In this document: positions 52,535 to 60,846 of the stretch, piece after piece | Layout: every line of letters starts with the position of its first letter | Numbering within the stretch: the first letter of the stretch is position 1 | Assembly: GCF_052089425.1 (NCBI RefSeq) | Contig: NZ_JBQCZW010000012.1 | Coordinates: forward strand, 1 to 64,000 | DNA: 64,000 nt | Direction of reading: 5' to 3' | Source of the DNA: Ancrocorticia sp052089425 | Lineage (GTDB): Bacteria; Actinomycetota; Actinomycetes; Actinomycetales; Actinomycetaceae | Notes under the pieces: model-generated | Seen by the model: only the letters and a program-made list of their open reading frames with translations | Told to the model about the DNA's origin: nothing | The model's database searches: none | Position numbers and translations under genes: made by a program

Positions 52535-53495
52535 CGTTCGTCAGGTGGTCCGCACCAATGCGATCCTCACCTACCTCTCTCACAAGGAAACGGCCACGCT
52601 GGGGCATCTGGCCGATCACTTTGATATGCGCACAGATGCGGTCCTCAAACTGCTGTGGGATGCGAATCTGGTTGAGGTAGTGGGGATGCCCATCCCGTTC
52701 GATCTGCAGTTGCCTGACCCGGAGGACGCGGGCCGCGATGCCGTGGTGGGATTCTCTGATATGGGGAGCGGGCACATCCCACCGCTGCCGCTCGGGCTGG
52801 ATGAGGCGATTGTGCTTGTTGCCCTCATCGATCAGGTCCTTGAGGTGACGGCGCCCGGCCCGGCAAGCGAAGCGTTACGCGATCTGCGCATCAAACTAGC
52901 TGAGGCCGCCGAGGCGGCCGGTTTCGCCAGCGCCATGTGGCCGGAACCTGAATCGCCGATCGCTCCCACCACCCTGACAACGCTCACCGGCGCCATCGCG
53001 GACCACCGCCATCTGACAATCACCTATCACCGGCAGGGCAGCGATCTCCACGAGCGGGTAGATACGATTGACCTGATCCCGCTTGCCATCTCTACCGGAA
53101 CCTCGCCCACGCTTCGTGCCGCCCGCGAGGTGAGTGGAAGGTTGGAGCTGCGGAACTATCGCTTAGACCGTATAAGTTCGGCAACGGCTGGCGAGGAGGT
53201 GGCACGGGGAACGTGGCGGGCCGCCAACGCACTGCCCGGCCAACCCACGTGGGTGCCGGATGGGCCAACGGTCACGCTCACACTCACGCGTGGGGCGAAG
53301 TGGGCGGCGGAAACACTTCCGGGAGCGGTCACCACCGAATCGGAAGGAATCCTCACGATGAGCCTTCCCATCACGAGCGAAGAATGGCTATTCTCGCTCC
53401 TCGCCCAATTAGGCGATACAGTGGTGGCCGTAGATCCGCCGGAGATTTCGGATCACATGGCAGCCCGCGCCAGAGCTTTAGAGGAGAACCAGTGA
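52527..53495 (+). CDS. pafC: WYL-domain transcriptional regulator PafC-like
   Basis: This partner of PafB has 322 residues with an N-terminal winged helix (VRTNAILTYLSHKETATLGHLADHFDMRTDAVLKLLWDANLVEV) and a C-terminal WYL-like domain (HLTITYHRQGSDLHERVDTIDLIPLAI). As in PafB, the triplet naming the domain is absent. The two genes overlap, consistent with a complex made in equal amounts. A helicase gene follows after one small gene, as in the mycobacterial pafBC-tatAC-helY locus. Confidence 0.85.
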   Translation: MANVRQVVRTNAILTYLSHKETATLGHLADHFDMRTDAVLKLLWDANLVEVVGMPIPFDLQLPDPEDAGRDAVVGFSDMGSGHIPPLPLGLDEAIVLVALIDQVLEVTAPGPASEALRDLRIKLAEAAEAAGFASAMWPEPESPIAPTTLTTLTGAIADHRHLTITYHRQGSDLHERVDTIDLIPLAISTGTSPTLRAAREVSGRLELRNYRLDRISSATAGEEVARGTWRAANALPGQPTWVPDGPTVTLTLTRGAKWAAETLPGAVTTESEGILTMSLPITSEEWLFSLLAQLGDTVVAVDPPEISDHMAARARALEENQ

Positions 53496-53860
53496 AAATC
53501 CTACTCATCATTCTTGTGACACTGGTTGTCCTTGCCTGTCTGGTTCTCTACGCGTTCTTTTCCGGCAGAGCGGTGTTTCGTTCTGGCAAACGGGCAATGA
53601 CCATCGTGACGGACGCGGGCACTCATCTGGCCGAACCCTTTTCGCGGTATGAGCCACTGCCGGCCGATGATCCGATCGCCTCGCCGTTCCTTCCTGAGCG
53701 CCGCGCACAGGCCATCGCCGATCTTCGGCGTGTGGCGGCAGTGCGCGCCGTCAACCGGCGGGCGCGCCTAGAGCGTTCGACAGCTCGCTGGGCGGTGGGG
53801 ATCAATCCCGATCGCTTTGATCTCCCGCGTGCCAGAGCGCGCTGGGAAGAACGGAAATAG
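53492..53860 (+). CDS. Small single-pass membrane protein of unknown function
   Basis: The 122-residue product has one N-terminal membrane helix (KILLIILVTLVVLACLVLYAFFSG) and a basic, Arg/Ala-rich cytoplasmic part. It lies where mycobacteria and many other actinobacteria carry tatA and tatC, but it has neither the Phe-Gly hinge nor the amphipathic helix of TatA. The GTG at 53492 follows GAGGAG and overlaps the pafC stop; the next gene overlaps its stop. I do not recognise a family. Confidence 0.7.
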   Translation: MKILLIILVTLVVLACLVLYAFFSGRAVFRSGKRAMTIVTDAGTHLAEPFSRYEPLPADDPIASPFLPERRAQAIADLRRVAAVRAVNRRARLERSTARWAVGINPDRFDLPRARARWEERK

Positions 53861-56454
53861 TGCAGGTATTTGCTAACTATGCCGATAGATACCGCGCCCG
53901 CGGTATCATTCTTGACCCGTTTCAGGTAGAGGCCTGCGGGGCGCTTGATCGCGGCCACGATGTGCTGGTCTCAGCGCCCACGGGCTCTGGTAAAACCGTC
54001 GTGGCGCATTACGCCGTTGAGCTGGCGCTCGCCTCCAATCAGCGTTGCGTCTACACCGCCCCGATCAAAGCGCTGTCCAATCAGAAGTTTGCCGAACTCA
54101 AGGCGATGCTCGGGGATGAGGCGGTTGGCCTACTCACCGGGGATCTCTCGATCAATCGCAACGCTCCGATCCTTGTGGTCACCACGGAAGTTCTGCGCAA
54201 CATGCTCTTCCACAGTGCACCGGAAATTGACGATGTGGGCTATGTGGTTCTCGATGAGGTCCACTACCTCGCCGATCCTGATCGCGGCCCCGTGTGGGAA
54301 GAAGTGATCCTATCGTTGCCCTCTCACGTGCGCCTCGTGTCCCTTTCCGCCACGGTTGCCAACACGGAAGAGGTAGCGGGCTGGATGCGATCGGTGCGCG
54401 GAACCACGGACCTCGTAGTGTCCGATGTGCGTCCGGTTCCGCTCGAACAGCACGTGGTACTTCGGAGCAAGCTGCTGCCCGTGTACGGCCCGGATGGCGA
54501 ACCGTCCTCCTTTCTGCGCAATGCGTTGGCGCAACGCGGCCAGCGCGATTCGCGTGAGCATTCTCGGTTGGGGGATGCGGACCGCAGGCGCATCATCCGC
54601 CTGTTGGAGAAGCGGGACATGCTCCCAGCCATCGAATTCATCTTTTCCCGTAAGGGGTGCGATCTGGCTGTTACTGCCCTGAAGCGCCACGATGTGTGGC
54701 TGACCTCTGAGGCAGAGCAGCGCGAGATCCGCAAGCACGTGGATGCCGTGCGCGAAACGCTTTCGGAATCGGACCGCCGCGCCGTCCACTTCGAATCGGC
54801 GGCCAATGCTCTGCTGCGTGGATACGGCGCCCACCACGCCGGCATTCTCCCGGCACTGAAGTCTCTGACGGAACGTCTGATGGAAGCTGGCCTCCTGCGG
54901 ATCGTCTACGCCACCGGTACTCTGGCGCTCGGCATCGATATGCCGGTTCGGACTGTCGTGCTTGAGGAACTCCAGCGCTGGAATGGCGAGGGCTTCACGG
55001 ACCTCACGGCCACCGAGTACACCCAGCTGATCGGACGGGCAGGCAGGCGCGGCAAGGACAAGGTGGGCCACGGAGTAGTCATGGGGACAGAGGAACTGGA
55101 CCCCTATGCTTTGGCCGATCTGGGATCCGGGCGCGTTGAGCCCCTGATGTCCGCCTTCCACCCCTCCTACAACACTGTGGTGAACTTACTCGCGGACCGC
55201 ACCTATGACGATGCGCGTGCCATTATGGGACGGAGCTTCGCCCAGTACCAGCGCAACGCCGATCTGGCTGATATCGAAGGCCGCGCCGCGCGAATCCGCT
55301 CCCGGATCGCGCACGAGGAGCAAAACCTCAGCTGCAGTCACGGTGATCTGGTGGAATACCTCCGCCTGCGCGAAAATCTGGGCAGGGCCGCCAAGTCCGC
55401 CCGAAAGGCCGCCAAGCGCGAGTACCGTGAACGGATCATTGACACGTTCGATCGCGCGCAAACTGGAACGCTCTACGCCTTCGCTCGGGACAAGGAACTC
55501 GAATACGGGGTAGTGCTCTCCACAGATCGCGCGAATCTTCGCGTGCTGAACTGGTACGGAGAGGTCTACTGGCTCCGCGAGGATCAGCTCTCCTCTGAGT
55601 TGCGCGATGTGGAACCGTTCGCCATGCCGATGGGGCTCTCCCTGAAGAGCCGCGAAGTGCGCGATGACATCGCCGATTCCCTATACGACGCGGTGTCCGA
55701 ACGCGTGGAGCTGGGCGTTGATCGGGACCTCCTCGGGTCCTGGGCTCGCTTCGCACCGCCACGCGACCGCGCCTTCGTGGATCATCCCGTCAACGAATGC
55801 CCGGATCTGGCTCAGCACATGCGGGACGGCGAGGTTCTCCTTTCGCTCGATGCTCGCTTACGCGAGATGGTGGACTTGACGGAAAACTTTACGGATTCCG
55901 TGGGCAAGGATTTCGATCGAACCGCTGCGGTACTTCTGGAGTTGGGTATTTTGAAGGACGACGACGGCGTGACACTTGGCCGCGGCGCCACCACACTGTC
56001 GCATTTGCATGTGGACAATGACGTGCTGCTGTACGGCTGCCTTTCCCAACTCACTGAGGGGGAGCTGGACGGGCCGGCAATGGCCGGATGGGCCTCCATG
56101 TTCTTGGGTGAGGACAGGCTGGGTACGCGCCAGCCCACATGGGGGATACTCGGCCAGCTCGCCAATCGCGCCCGCCGCGAAGCGGATTTCCTCCGCGGGC
56201 TCGAACACCGGCACGAGATCGTTCGCACCGGGGAGGTCACGCCCGGCTGCGCCGATGTCTTTTCCGCGTGGTGTTCCGGAGCTACCCTCGAAGACTGCTT
56301 GGCCATGTCCCACATGGTGGCCGGAGATTTCATCAATGCCTCCCGCCGGGTCATTGACCTGCTCGGGCAGATCGTTGTGGCAGGCGAAGGTACGTGGATC
56401 GAGGACGTGGCCCGCGAGGCGCGCGACGGCATGCGCCGCAGCGAGCTGTTCTAA
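53860..56454 (+). CDS. helY: Ski2-like DEAD/DEAH-box helicase HelY
   Basis: The 864-residue superfamily 2 helicase shows Walker A SAPTGSGKTVVAHYAVEL near residue 40, the DEVHYL box, SLSATVANTEE, and motif VI IGRAGRRGKDKVG. The C-terminal DSHCT-like domain is present (NECPDLAQHMRD onward), with FSAWCSGATLEDCL close to the end. This matches the mycobacterial HelY/Ski2 group, presumed to act in RNA turnover or repair. The GTG start overlaps the preceding stop. Confidence 0.93.
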   Translation: MQVFANYADRYRARGIILDPFQVEACGALDRGHDVLVSAPTGSGKTVVAHYAVELALASNQRCVYTAPIKALSNQKFAELKAMLGDEAVGLLTGDLSINRNAPILVVTTEVLRNMLFHSAPEIDDVGYVVLDEVHYLADPDRGPVWEEVILSLPSHVRLVSLSATVANTEEVAGWMRSVRGTTDLVVSDVRPVPLEQHVVLRSKLLPVYGPDGEPSSFLRNALAQRGQRDSREHSRLGDADRRRIIRLLEKRDMLPAIEFIFSRKGCDLAVTALKRHDVWLTSEAEQREIRKHVDAVRETLSESDRRAVHFESAANALLRGYGAHHAGILPALKSLTERLMEAGLLRIVYATGTLALGIDMPVRTVVLEELQRWNGEGFTDLTATEYTQLIGRAGRRGKDKVGHGVVMGTEELDPYALADLGSGRVEPLMSAFHPSYNTVVNLLADRTYDDARAIMGRSFAQYQRNADLADIEGRAARIRSRIAHEEQNLSCSHGDLVEYLRLRENLGRAAKSARKAAKREYRERIIDTFDRAQTGTLYAFARDKELEYGVVLSTDRANLRVLNWYGEVYWLREDQLSSELRDVEPFAMPMGLSLKSREVRDDIADSLYDAVSERVELGVDRDLLGSWARFAPPRDRAFVDHPVNECPDLAQHMRDGEVLLSLDARLREMVDLTENFTDSVGKDFDRTAAVLLELGILKDDDGVTLGRGATTLSHLHVDNDVLLYGCLSQLTEGELDGPAMAGWASMFLGEDRLGTRQPTWGILGQLANRARREADFLRGLEHRHEIVRTGEVTPGCADVFSAWCSGATLEDCLAMSHMVAGDFINASRRVIDLLGQIVVAGEGTWIEDVAREARDGMRRSELF

Positions 56455-56470
56455 CGAGTATCCTCATTCT

Positions 56471-57982
56471 GTGAAATCTTTTGCCAATCTGGCCGCGATC
56501 GCAGGGGGACTGGCCCTCTTTGCCGCCTTCCCGCCGCTCGGTATCTGGCCACTGGCCATTGTAGGGGTCGCACTTCTGGTTGGCGCCTTGGAGGGGCGTA
56601 GCTGGTTCGGTTCGTTCTGGATCGGCACGCTTTTTGGGTTCGCCTTCTTCTTCCCCCTATTCGATTGGGCACGGATCGCCTCGGGTGTTGTGATCGCCCA
56701 AATCGGATTGTCTGTTGCCGAAGCCCTCTACATTGGCGCCATGGCCATCGTATGGCAAGGTCTCATGCGTGGGCGTCTCGGATCGTTCGTTACCCTGCGC
56801 GCACTCACGCTGCCGCTCGTGTGGATCGCTTTCGAGCAGCTGCGCGGCACGTGGCCATTCGGGGGAATGCCGTGGGGAACCCTTGGTTTTTCGCAGGTTG
56901 ATAGCCCACTGGTCCGCTTGGCACCATGGGGTTCCGTCATGCTGGTTGGCTTCTTCGTGGTGGCTATCGCGGTTCTGCTGGAGTGGTGCGTGAAAACGGC
57001 CATCGAACGCCGGTTGGGCAACGCGATCATTGCCGTAGCCTGCGGGGGAGCGCTGCTGTACGCTCCCATGTTCCTTCCCTTGGGCGCCAGAGCCGACAGC
57101 TACATCACCGCAGGTTTTGTCCAAGGGATCGTTCCGGATGAGGCCACGCTGGGGCCCGATGAGTCCCGTGCCCTGACCGTTACTGAGAACCTGGTGAAGT
57201 CCACCGACAACCTGCCAGGTGACCCCGATGTTGTATTCTGGCCCGAATCCGCCTCCGATCGTGATCCCAGAACCAGCGATGATGCGCGAGACCTCATCGA
57301 TCAAGCATCGCAAAGCCTCGGTGTTCCGTTAGTGCTTGGCACTCAGAGTTATCCGGGGGAGAACCGCTACAACGAATACGTGGTGTGGATGCCAGATGGA
57401 ACCATCGCGGGATCCTATTCAAAGCAACACCCGATCCCGTTTGGCGAGTACATGCCATACAAGGACTTTTTCCGGAATTTCACAGACGCCGTTGATCTGG
57501 TGACTATCGATATGCTCGCCGGAACCGAGCCAGCCGTGCTAGATGTTGAACTGGCCGATCAAACGCTCACCATTGCTTCTCCCATTTGCTTCGAGGTGGC
57601 GGAAACCCAGATCGTGGCTGAGGCAGTGCGAGGGGGAGCGGAGCTCATCATCGTGCCCACCAACAACGCCTCATTTGGCGAATCGGCGGAATCCGCGCAG
57701 CAGTTCGATATGACCCGATTCAGGGCCATCGAACACGGCCGTACCGCCGTTCAAGTGTCCACAGTGGGCGTATCCGGCGTGGTTGAACCCAACGGTGTGA
57801 CGCGTGAGGTTACCGAGCCATGGACCGAAGATGCCCGCACCGTTCGCGTCGGGCTCCGCAGCGAGCTGACGTTCGCGGCACGGTTCTCGCAGTTTCTACT
57901 GATCGGTACATATATTGCTGGTGGAGCCCTCAGCGTGCTGGGACTCATCAACATCGTTCGTCATCGGTTGCCGAGGAAGTGA
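56471..57982 (+). CDS. lnt: Apolipoprotein N-acyltransferase
   Basis: Lnt adds the third acyl chain to lipoproteins. The 503-residue protein has about six N-terminal membrane helices, a nitrilase domain outside the membrane and one C-terminal helix. The catalytic triad is visible: Glu in FWPESASD, Lys in SYSKQHPIPFGEYMP and Cys in SPICFEVAE. The GTG at 56471 lies 16 bases after helY. In Mycobacterium tuberculosis Lnt and Ppm1 are fused; here they are separate neighbours. Confidence 0.93.
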   Translation: MKSFANLAAIAGGLALFAAFPPLGIWPLAIVGVALLVGALEGRSWFGSFWIGTLFGFAFFFPLFDWARIASGVVIAQIGLSVAEALYIGAMAIVWQGLMRGRLGSFVTLRALTLPLVWIAFEQLRGTWPFGGMPWGTLGFSQVDSPLVRLAPWGSVMLVGFFVVAIAVLLEWCVKTAIERRLGNAIIAVACGGALLYAPMFLPLGARADSYITAGFVQGIVPDEATLGPDESRALTVTENLVKSTDNLPGDPDVVFWPESASDRDPRTSDDARDLIDQASQSLGVPLVLGTQSYPGENRYNEYVVWMPDGTIAGSYSKQHPIPFGEYMPYKDFFRNFTDAVDLVTIDMLAGTEPAVLDVELADQTLTIASPICFEVAETQIVAEAVRGGAELIIVPTNNASFGESAESAQQFDMTRFRAIEHGRTAVQVSTVGVSGVVEPNGVTREVTEPWTEDARTVRVGLRSELTFAARFSQFLLIGTYIAGGALSVLGLINIVRHRLPRK

Positions 57983-57992
57983 AAGGACATCC

Positions 57993-58745
57993 GTGAAAGT
58001 TCTCGTTACTATTCCCACCTACAATGAAGCCGAATCACTACCTCACATCGTGGAGCGCGTACGCACCGCAACGCCACACGTGGAGATTCTTGTTGTGGAC
58101 GATAATTCTCCCGATGGAACTGGGCAGATCGCCGATCGCCTTGCGGCCCAAGATCCGGGCATTCACGTTCTCCATCGGGCGGGCAAGGAAGGGCTCGGCC
58201 GCGCCTACATTGCTGCCTTCCAATGGGCGCTGGGCCGCGATTACACACATGTCGTGGAGATGGACGCCGATGGCTCGCACCGGCCGGAACAGCTACCAGC
58301 GCTGCTCGGACGAGCACTTGCGCCTGACGGGCCCGCACTGGTCATCGGTTCGCGCTACGTGCGCGGGGGAGAACTGGTGGGATGGCCAAAGTACCGCGAA
58401 CTTCTCTCACGGGCTGGAAACCTCTACATCAAAGCGTGCTTGGGGCTTCCAGCGAGCGATGTCACCGCAGGATACCGTGTGTACCGCGCTGATATCCTGC
58501 GGCTCATCGAGCTAGATTCTGTGGAGGCAACCGGATACTTCTTCCAAACGGCCATGACTGATCGGGTTCATGCCTGCGGTGGGAAGATTGCCGAGGTTCC
58601 CATCAGCTTTGCCCAGCGCGAGGCCGGAGAGTCCAAGCTTTCCGGCAACATCTTCGTTGAATCGTTCCTCACGGCTACCAGAATGGGAGCCACCAGGAGA
58701 GCGTCTCAAGTCAAGAAGCTGTTCACTTCCTTCGGCGCATCCTGA
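57993..58745 (+). CDS. ppm1: Polyprenol monophosphomannose synthase-like GT2 glycosyltransferase
   Basis: The 250-residue soluble GT-A enzyme resembles dolichol/polyprenol-phosphate mannosyltransferases: VTIPTYNEAESLPHIVERV, VVDDNSPDGTG, EMDADGSHRPEQLP (metal-binding Asp) and GSRYVRGGELVGWP. It lacks membrane helices, as in Ppm1-D2. It would provide mannose for lipoglycans or protein mannosylation. The GTG at 57993 follows AAAGGAC. Its 3' end overlaps rbpA on the other strand by 23 bases. Confidence 0.92.
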   Translation: MKVLVTIPTYNEAESLPHIVERVRTATPHVEILVVDDNSPDGTGQIADRLAAQDPGIHVLHRAGKEGLGRAYIAAFQWALGRDYTHVVEMDADGSHRPEQLPALLGRALAPDGPALVIGSRYVRGGELVGWPKYRELLSRAGNLYIKACLGLPASDVTAGYRVYRADILRLIELDSVEATGYFFQTAMTDRVHACGGKIAEVPISFAQREAGESKLSGNIFVESFLTATRMGATRRASQVKKLFTSFGAS

Positions 58746-59076
58746 GCTTGCCCGACCGCAGGAGCTCAAGGCGTTCCTCAAGGAGGATCTTCAGATCGTC
58801 CTCTGTGCGGCGCTCCATGAGCATGTCCCAGTGAGTGCGTGGAGGCTTCACAGGCTTGTTGTCCTCAGCGGCCACCGCGTTCTGGAGCTTTCCTTCACGC
58901 CCACAACGGCATTCCCAGGTTGCCGGCGGTTCTGCATCAACAGCCATCGCCACGCCAAACTCGTGGCCAACCGGGCAGATGTAGATAACCTGCTTACGGC
59001 CAACAAAGGCCACACCTTGATCTGATTCGAGAGAGTTCGCGCCAATCTTCATGCCGCGTAATGATCGTTCTGCCAT
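58723..59076 (-). CDS. rbpA: RNA polymerase-binding protein RbpA
   Basis: RbpA is an actinobacterial transcription activator that binds RNA polymerase and the principal sigma factor. The 117-residue product has the core domain with a CPVGHEF and WECRCGREG zinc-like site, the basic linker and the sigma-interaction domain THWDMLMERRTEDDLKILLEERLELLR. It is a reliable marker of actinobacteria. It is convergent with ppm1, with overlapping ends and no space for a terminator. Confidence 0.96.
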   Translation of the reverse strand: MAERSLRGMKIGANSLESDQGVAFVGRKQVIYICPVGHEFGVAMAVDAEPPATWECRCGREGKLQNAVAAEDNKPVKPPRTHWDMLMERRTEDDLKILLEERLELLRSGKLRMRRRK

Positions 59077-59190
59077 GGAGTTATCCTAAGCCCGGTCGTA
59101 GGCCAGCCCAGCGTTAGGGAGCCTAAAACCCTACGGCGCCGCCATCTGCAGCCCATTGACCTACTTTCCAGACCCTCATCCTATTTGCCG

Positions 59191-59204
59191 ATAATGTACA
59201 TTAT
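59191..59204. promoter_or_regulatory. Palindrome ATAATGTACATTAT upstream of the Hsp70-like gene
   Basis: A perfect 14-base palindrome lies in the 220-base gap between rbpA and the Hsp70-like gene. A TTGACC at 59156-59161 about 30 bases upstream may be a -35. This is a typical form for a dimeric repressor site. It is not a HAIR, CIRCE or HspR-type element. I see no other structure in the gap except a weak TAGGG/CCCTA repeat. Confidence 0.5.
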
Positions 59205-59296
59205 GTCAACTTTGGCTTCGCGTGCTCATCACCGCACTTTGTCTCGTTTCAATAAAGTCCTCTCCTACTTCCCGGATTTCGCGTTAGCCTTTTCGT

Positions 59297-60784
59297 ATGA
59301 GACTCGGAATTGATTTCGGCACCACCCGCACCACCGCCGCGCTGGTGGATCGCGGCAACTACCCATTGGTGGCGTTCCCTGACCATGAGGGCGATTCCTA
59401 CGAGTTCATCCCATCCATGGCCGCTCTGGCCGAACGTGGCGTTGTGTATGGCTTTGACGCCCAGCGCCTTGCCTTAGAGGGCGCCCCTCACGTTCGTTCC
59501 TTCAAACGCATCCTCTCATCAGCCAACGTCACGGCACAGACGCCCGTGAGCCTCGGTGAACGCGAGATCCCCATTCTGGATCTGGTCACCGGCTTCCTCT
59601 TCCACGTAGCAGCGTCCATTCGCACCGCTACAGACGCACCCAAGGAAGCACTCGAAGTTGTTGTGGGCATACCGGCCCACGCGCATTCGGCCCAGAGATT
59701 TCTGACCCTTGAGGCGTTTCGGCGCGCAGGGTTTGACGTGATCTCCATGATTAATGAGCCCTCTGCCGCGGGCTTCGAGTACACCCATCGCCATTCAAAG
59801 CTTGTCAACGATCGCCGCTCGAAGGTCCTCGTTTACGATTTGGGCGGCGGGACGTTTGACGCGTCCGTCGTCGTCGCCGAAGGAACAAACCACGAAGTTC
59901 TCGCCTCTCGTGGAAACAACTCGCTGGGCGGCGATGATTTCGATGATGTCTTGGCCCAATGTGCGATCAAGGCTGCGGACGTGACGCCAAACGATGCCGA
60001 GTATGCGAAACTGCTCCTCGATGCCCGCCGGGCCAAGGAAGCGCTCTACCCACAATCGCGCCACATCACATTGGACGTATGTGGAACAACCGTGACCATC
60101 CCCGCTTCGGACTACTATTCCGAGTGCGCGGCGCTCATGGAGCAAACATTCGTGGCGATGGAGCCACTACTTTCACAGGACGAACACGGTGATTTCCGGC
60201 CAGGAGATGACGTGTCCGGCATCTACGTGGTGGGCGGCGGCTCCGAACTTCCGGCCGTCATGCGCGGCCTCAAGGACCGTTTTGGGCGCCGTATTCGCCG
60301 CTCCCCCTACACCGCTGGCTCACAGGCAATCGGGCTGGCTATCGCCGCCGATCCGGATGCGAACTACTCGGTTGTGGAGCAGCTCTCCCGCTACTTCGGT
60401 GTGTTCCGCGAATGGGACGGCGGGAAGAAGGTGACCTTCGATACGATCATCGGGCCGGACGCCACGGTTGGCACGCAGATTTCGCGAACGTACCGCGCCG
60501 CGCACAACGTGGGATGGTACCGATTCGCCGAATGCACGGATCTAGACCCTGACGGTGAGCCGCGCGGAGAGATCGTGCCCCTTGGAGAGATCCTCTTCGC
60601 GTTCGATCCGGCGCTGCGGGACACAAATCTTGACACTGTGGACGTGAAAAGAGTGGAAAACGGACCCCTCGTTGAGGAAACCTACTCCATCTCCCCCAAT
60701 GGAATTGTCAGCGCGCAGATCACCGATGTGGAATCCGGATACTCCATTAAACGATCGCTGGGTTCGGGGCGCACTGGAGAATAG
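59297..60784 (+). CDS. Hsp70-family protein without lid domain
   Basis: The 495-residue product has the actin-like ATPase of Hsp70: GIDFGTTRTTAALVD (phosphate 1), VVVGIPAHAHSAQR, NEPSAAGFEYTHR, VYDLGGGTFDASVVV (phosphate 2) and YVVGGGSELPAVM. After about residue 365 only a short beta-rich region follows, so the helical lid of DnaK is missing. It is not the canonical chaperone, which would be about 620 residues with grpE and dnaJ. No clear ribosome-binding site precedes the ATG. Substrates are unknown. Confidence 0.88.
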   Translation: MRLGIDFGTTRTTAALVDRGNYPLVAFPDHEGDSYEFIPSMAALAERGVVYGFDAQRLALEGAPHVRSFKRILSSANVTAQTPVSLGEREIPILDLVTGFLFHVAASIRTATDAPKEALEVVVGIPAHAHSAQRFLTLEAFRRAGFDVISMINEPSAAGFEYTHRHSKLVNDRRSKVLVYDLGGGTFDASVVVAEGTNHEVLASRGNNSLGGDDFDDVLAQCAIKAADVTPNDAEYAKLLLDARRAKEALYPQSRHITLDVCGTTVTIPASDYYSECAALMEQTFVAMEPLLSQDEHGDFRPGDDVSGIYVVGGGSELPAVMRGLKDRFGRRIRRSPYTAGSQAIGLAIAADPDANYSVVEQLSRYFGVFREWDGGKKVTFDTIIGPDATVGTQISRTYRAAHNVGWYRFAECTDLDPDGEPRGEIVPLGEILFAFDPALRDTNLDTVDVKRVENGPLVEETYSISPNGIVSAQITDVESGYSIKRSLGSGRTGE

Positions 60785-60798
60785 CGTGGCGGTCATAT

Positions 60799-60830
60799 TG
60801 TGAGACCGATTGGGCGGCCAGCGTCTCACA
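60799..60830. promoter_or_regulatory. Inverted repeat in the permease leader
   Basis: TGTGAGAC (60799-60806) and GTCTCACA (60823-60830) are perfect inverted copies, 16 bases apart, in the 62 bases before the permease start. It may be an operator, or a hairpin that ends the Hsp70 transcript, though no T-run follows. Confidence 0.5.
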
Positions 60831-60846
60831 GTGCGACAGTAAGGTA

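Noticed and set aside
53492..53860. TatA identity of the small membrane protein
   Set aside because: No Phe-Gly hinge or amphipathic helix after the membrane segment.
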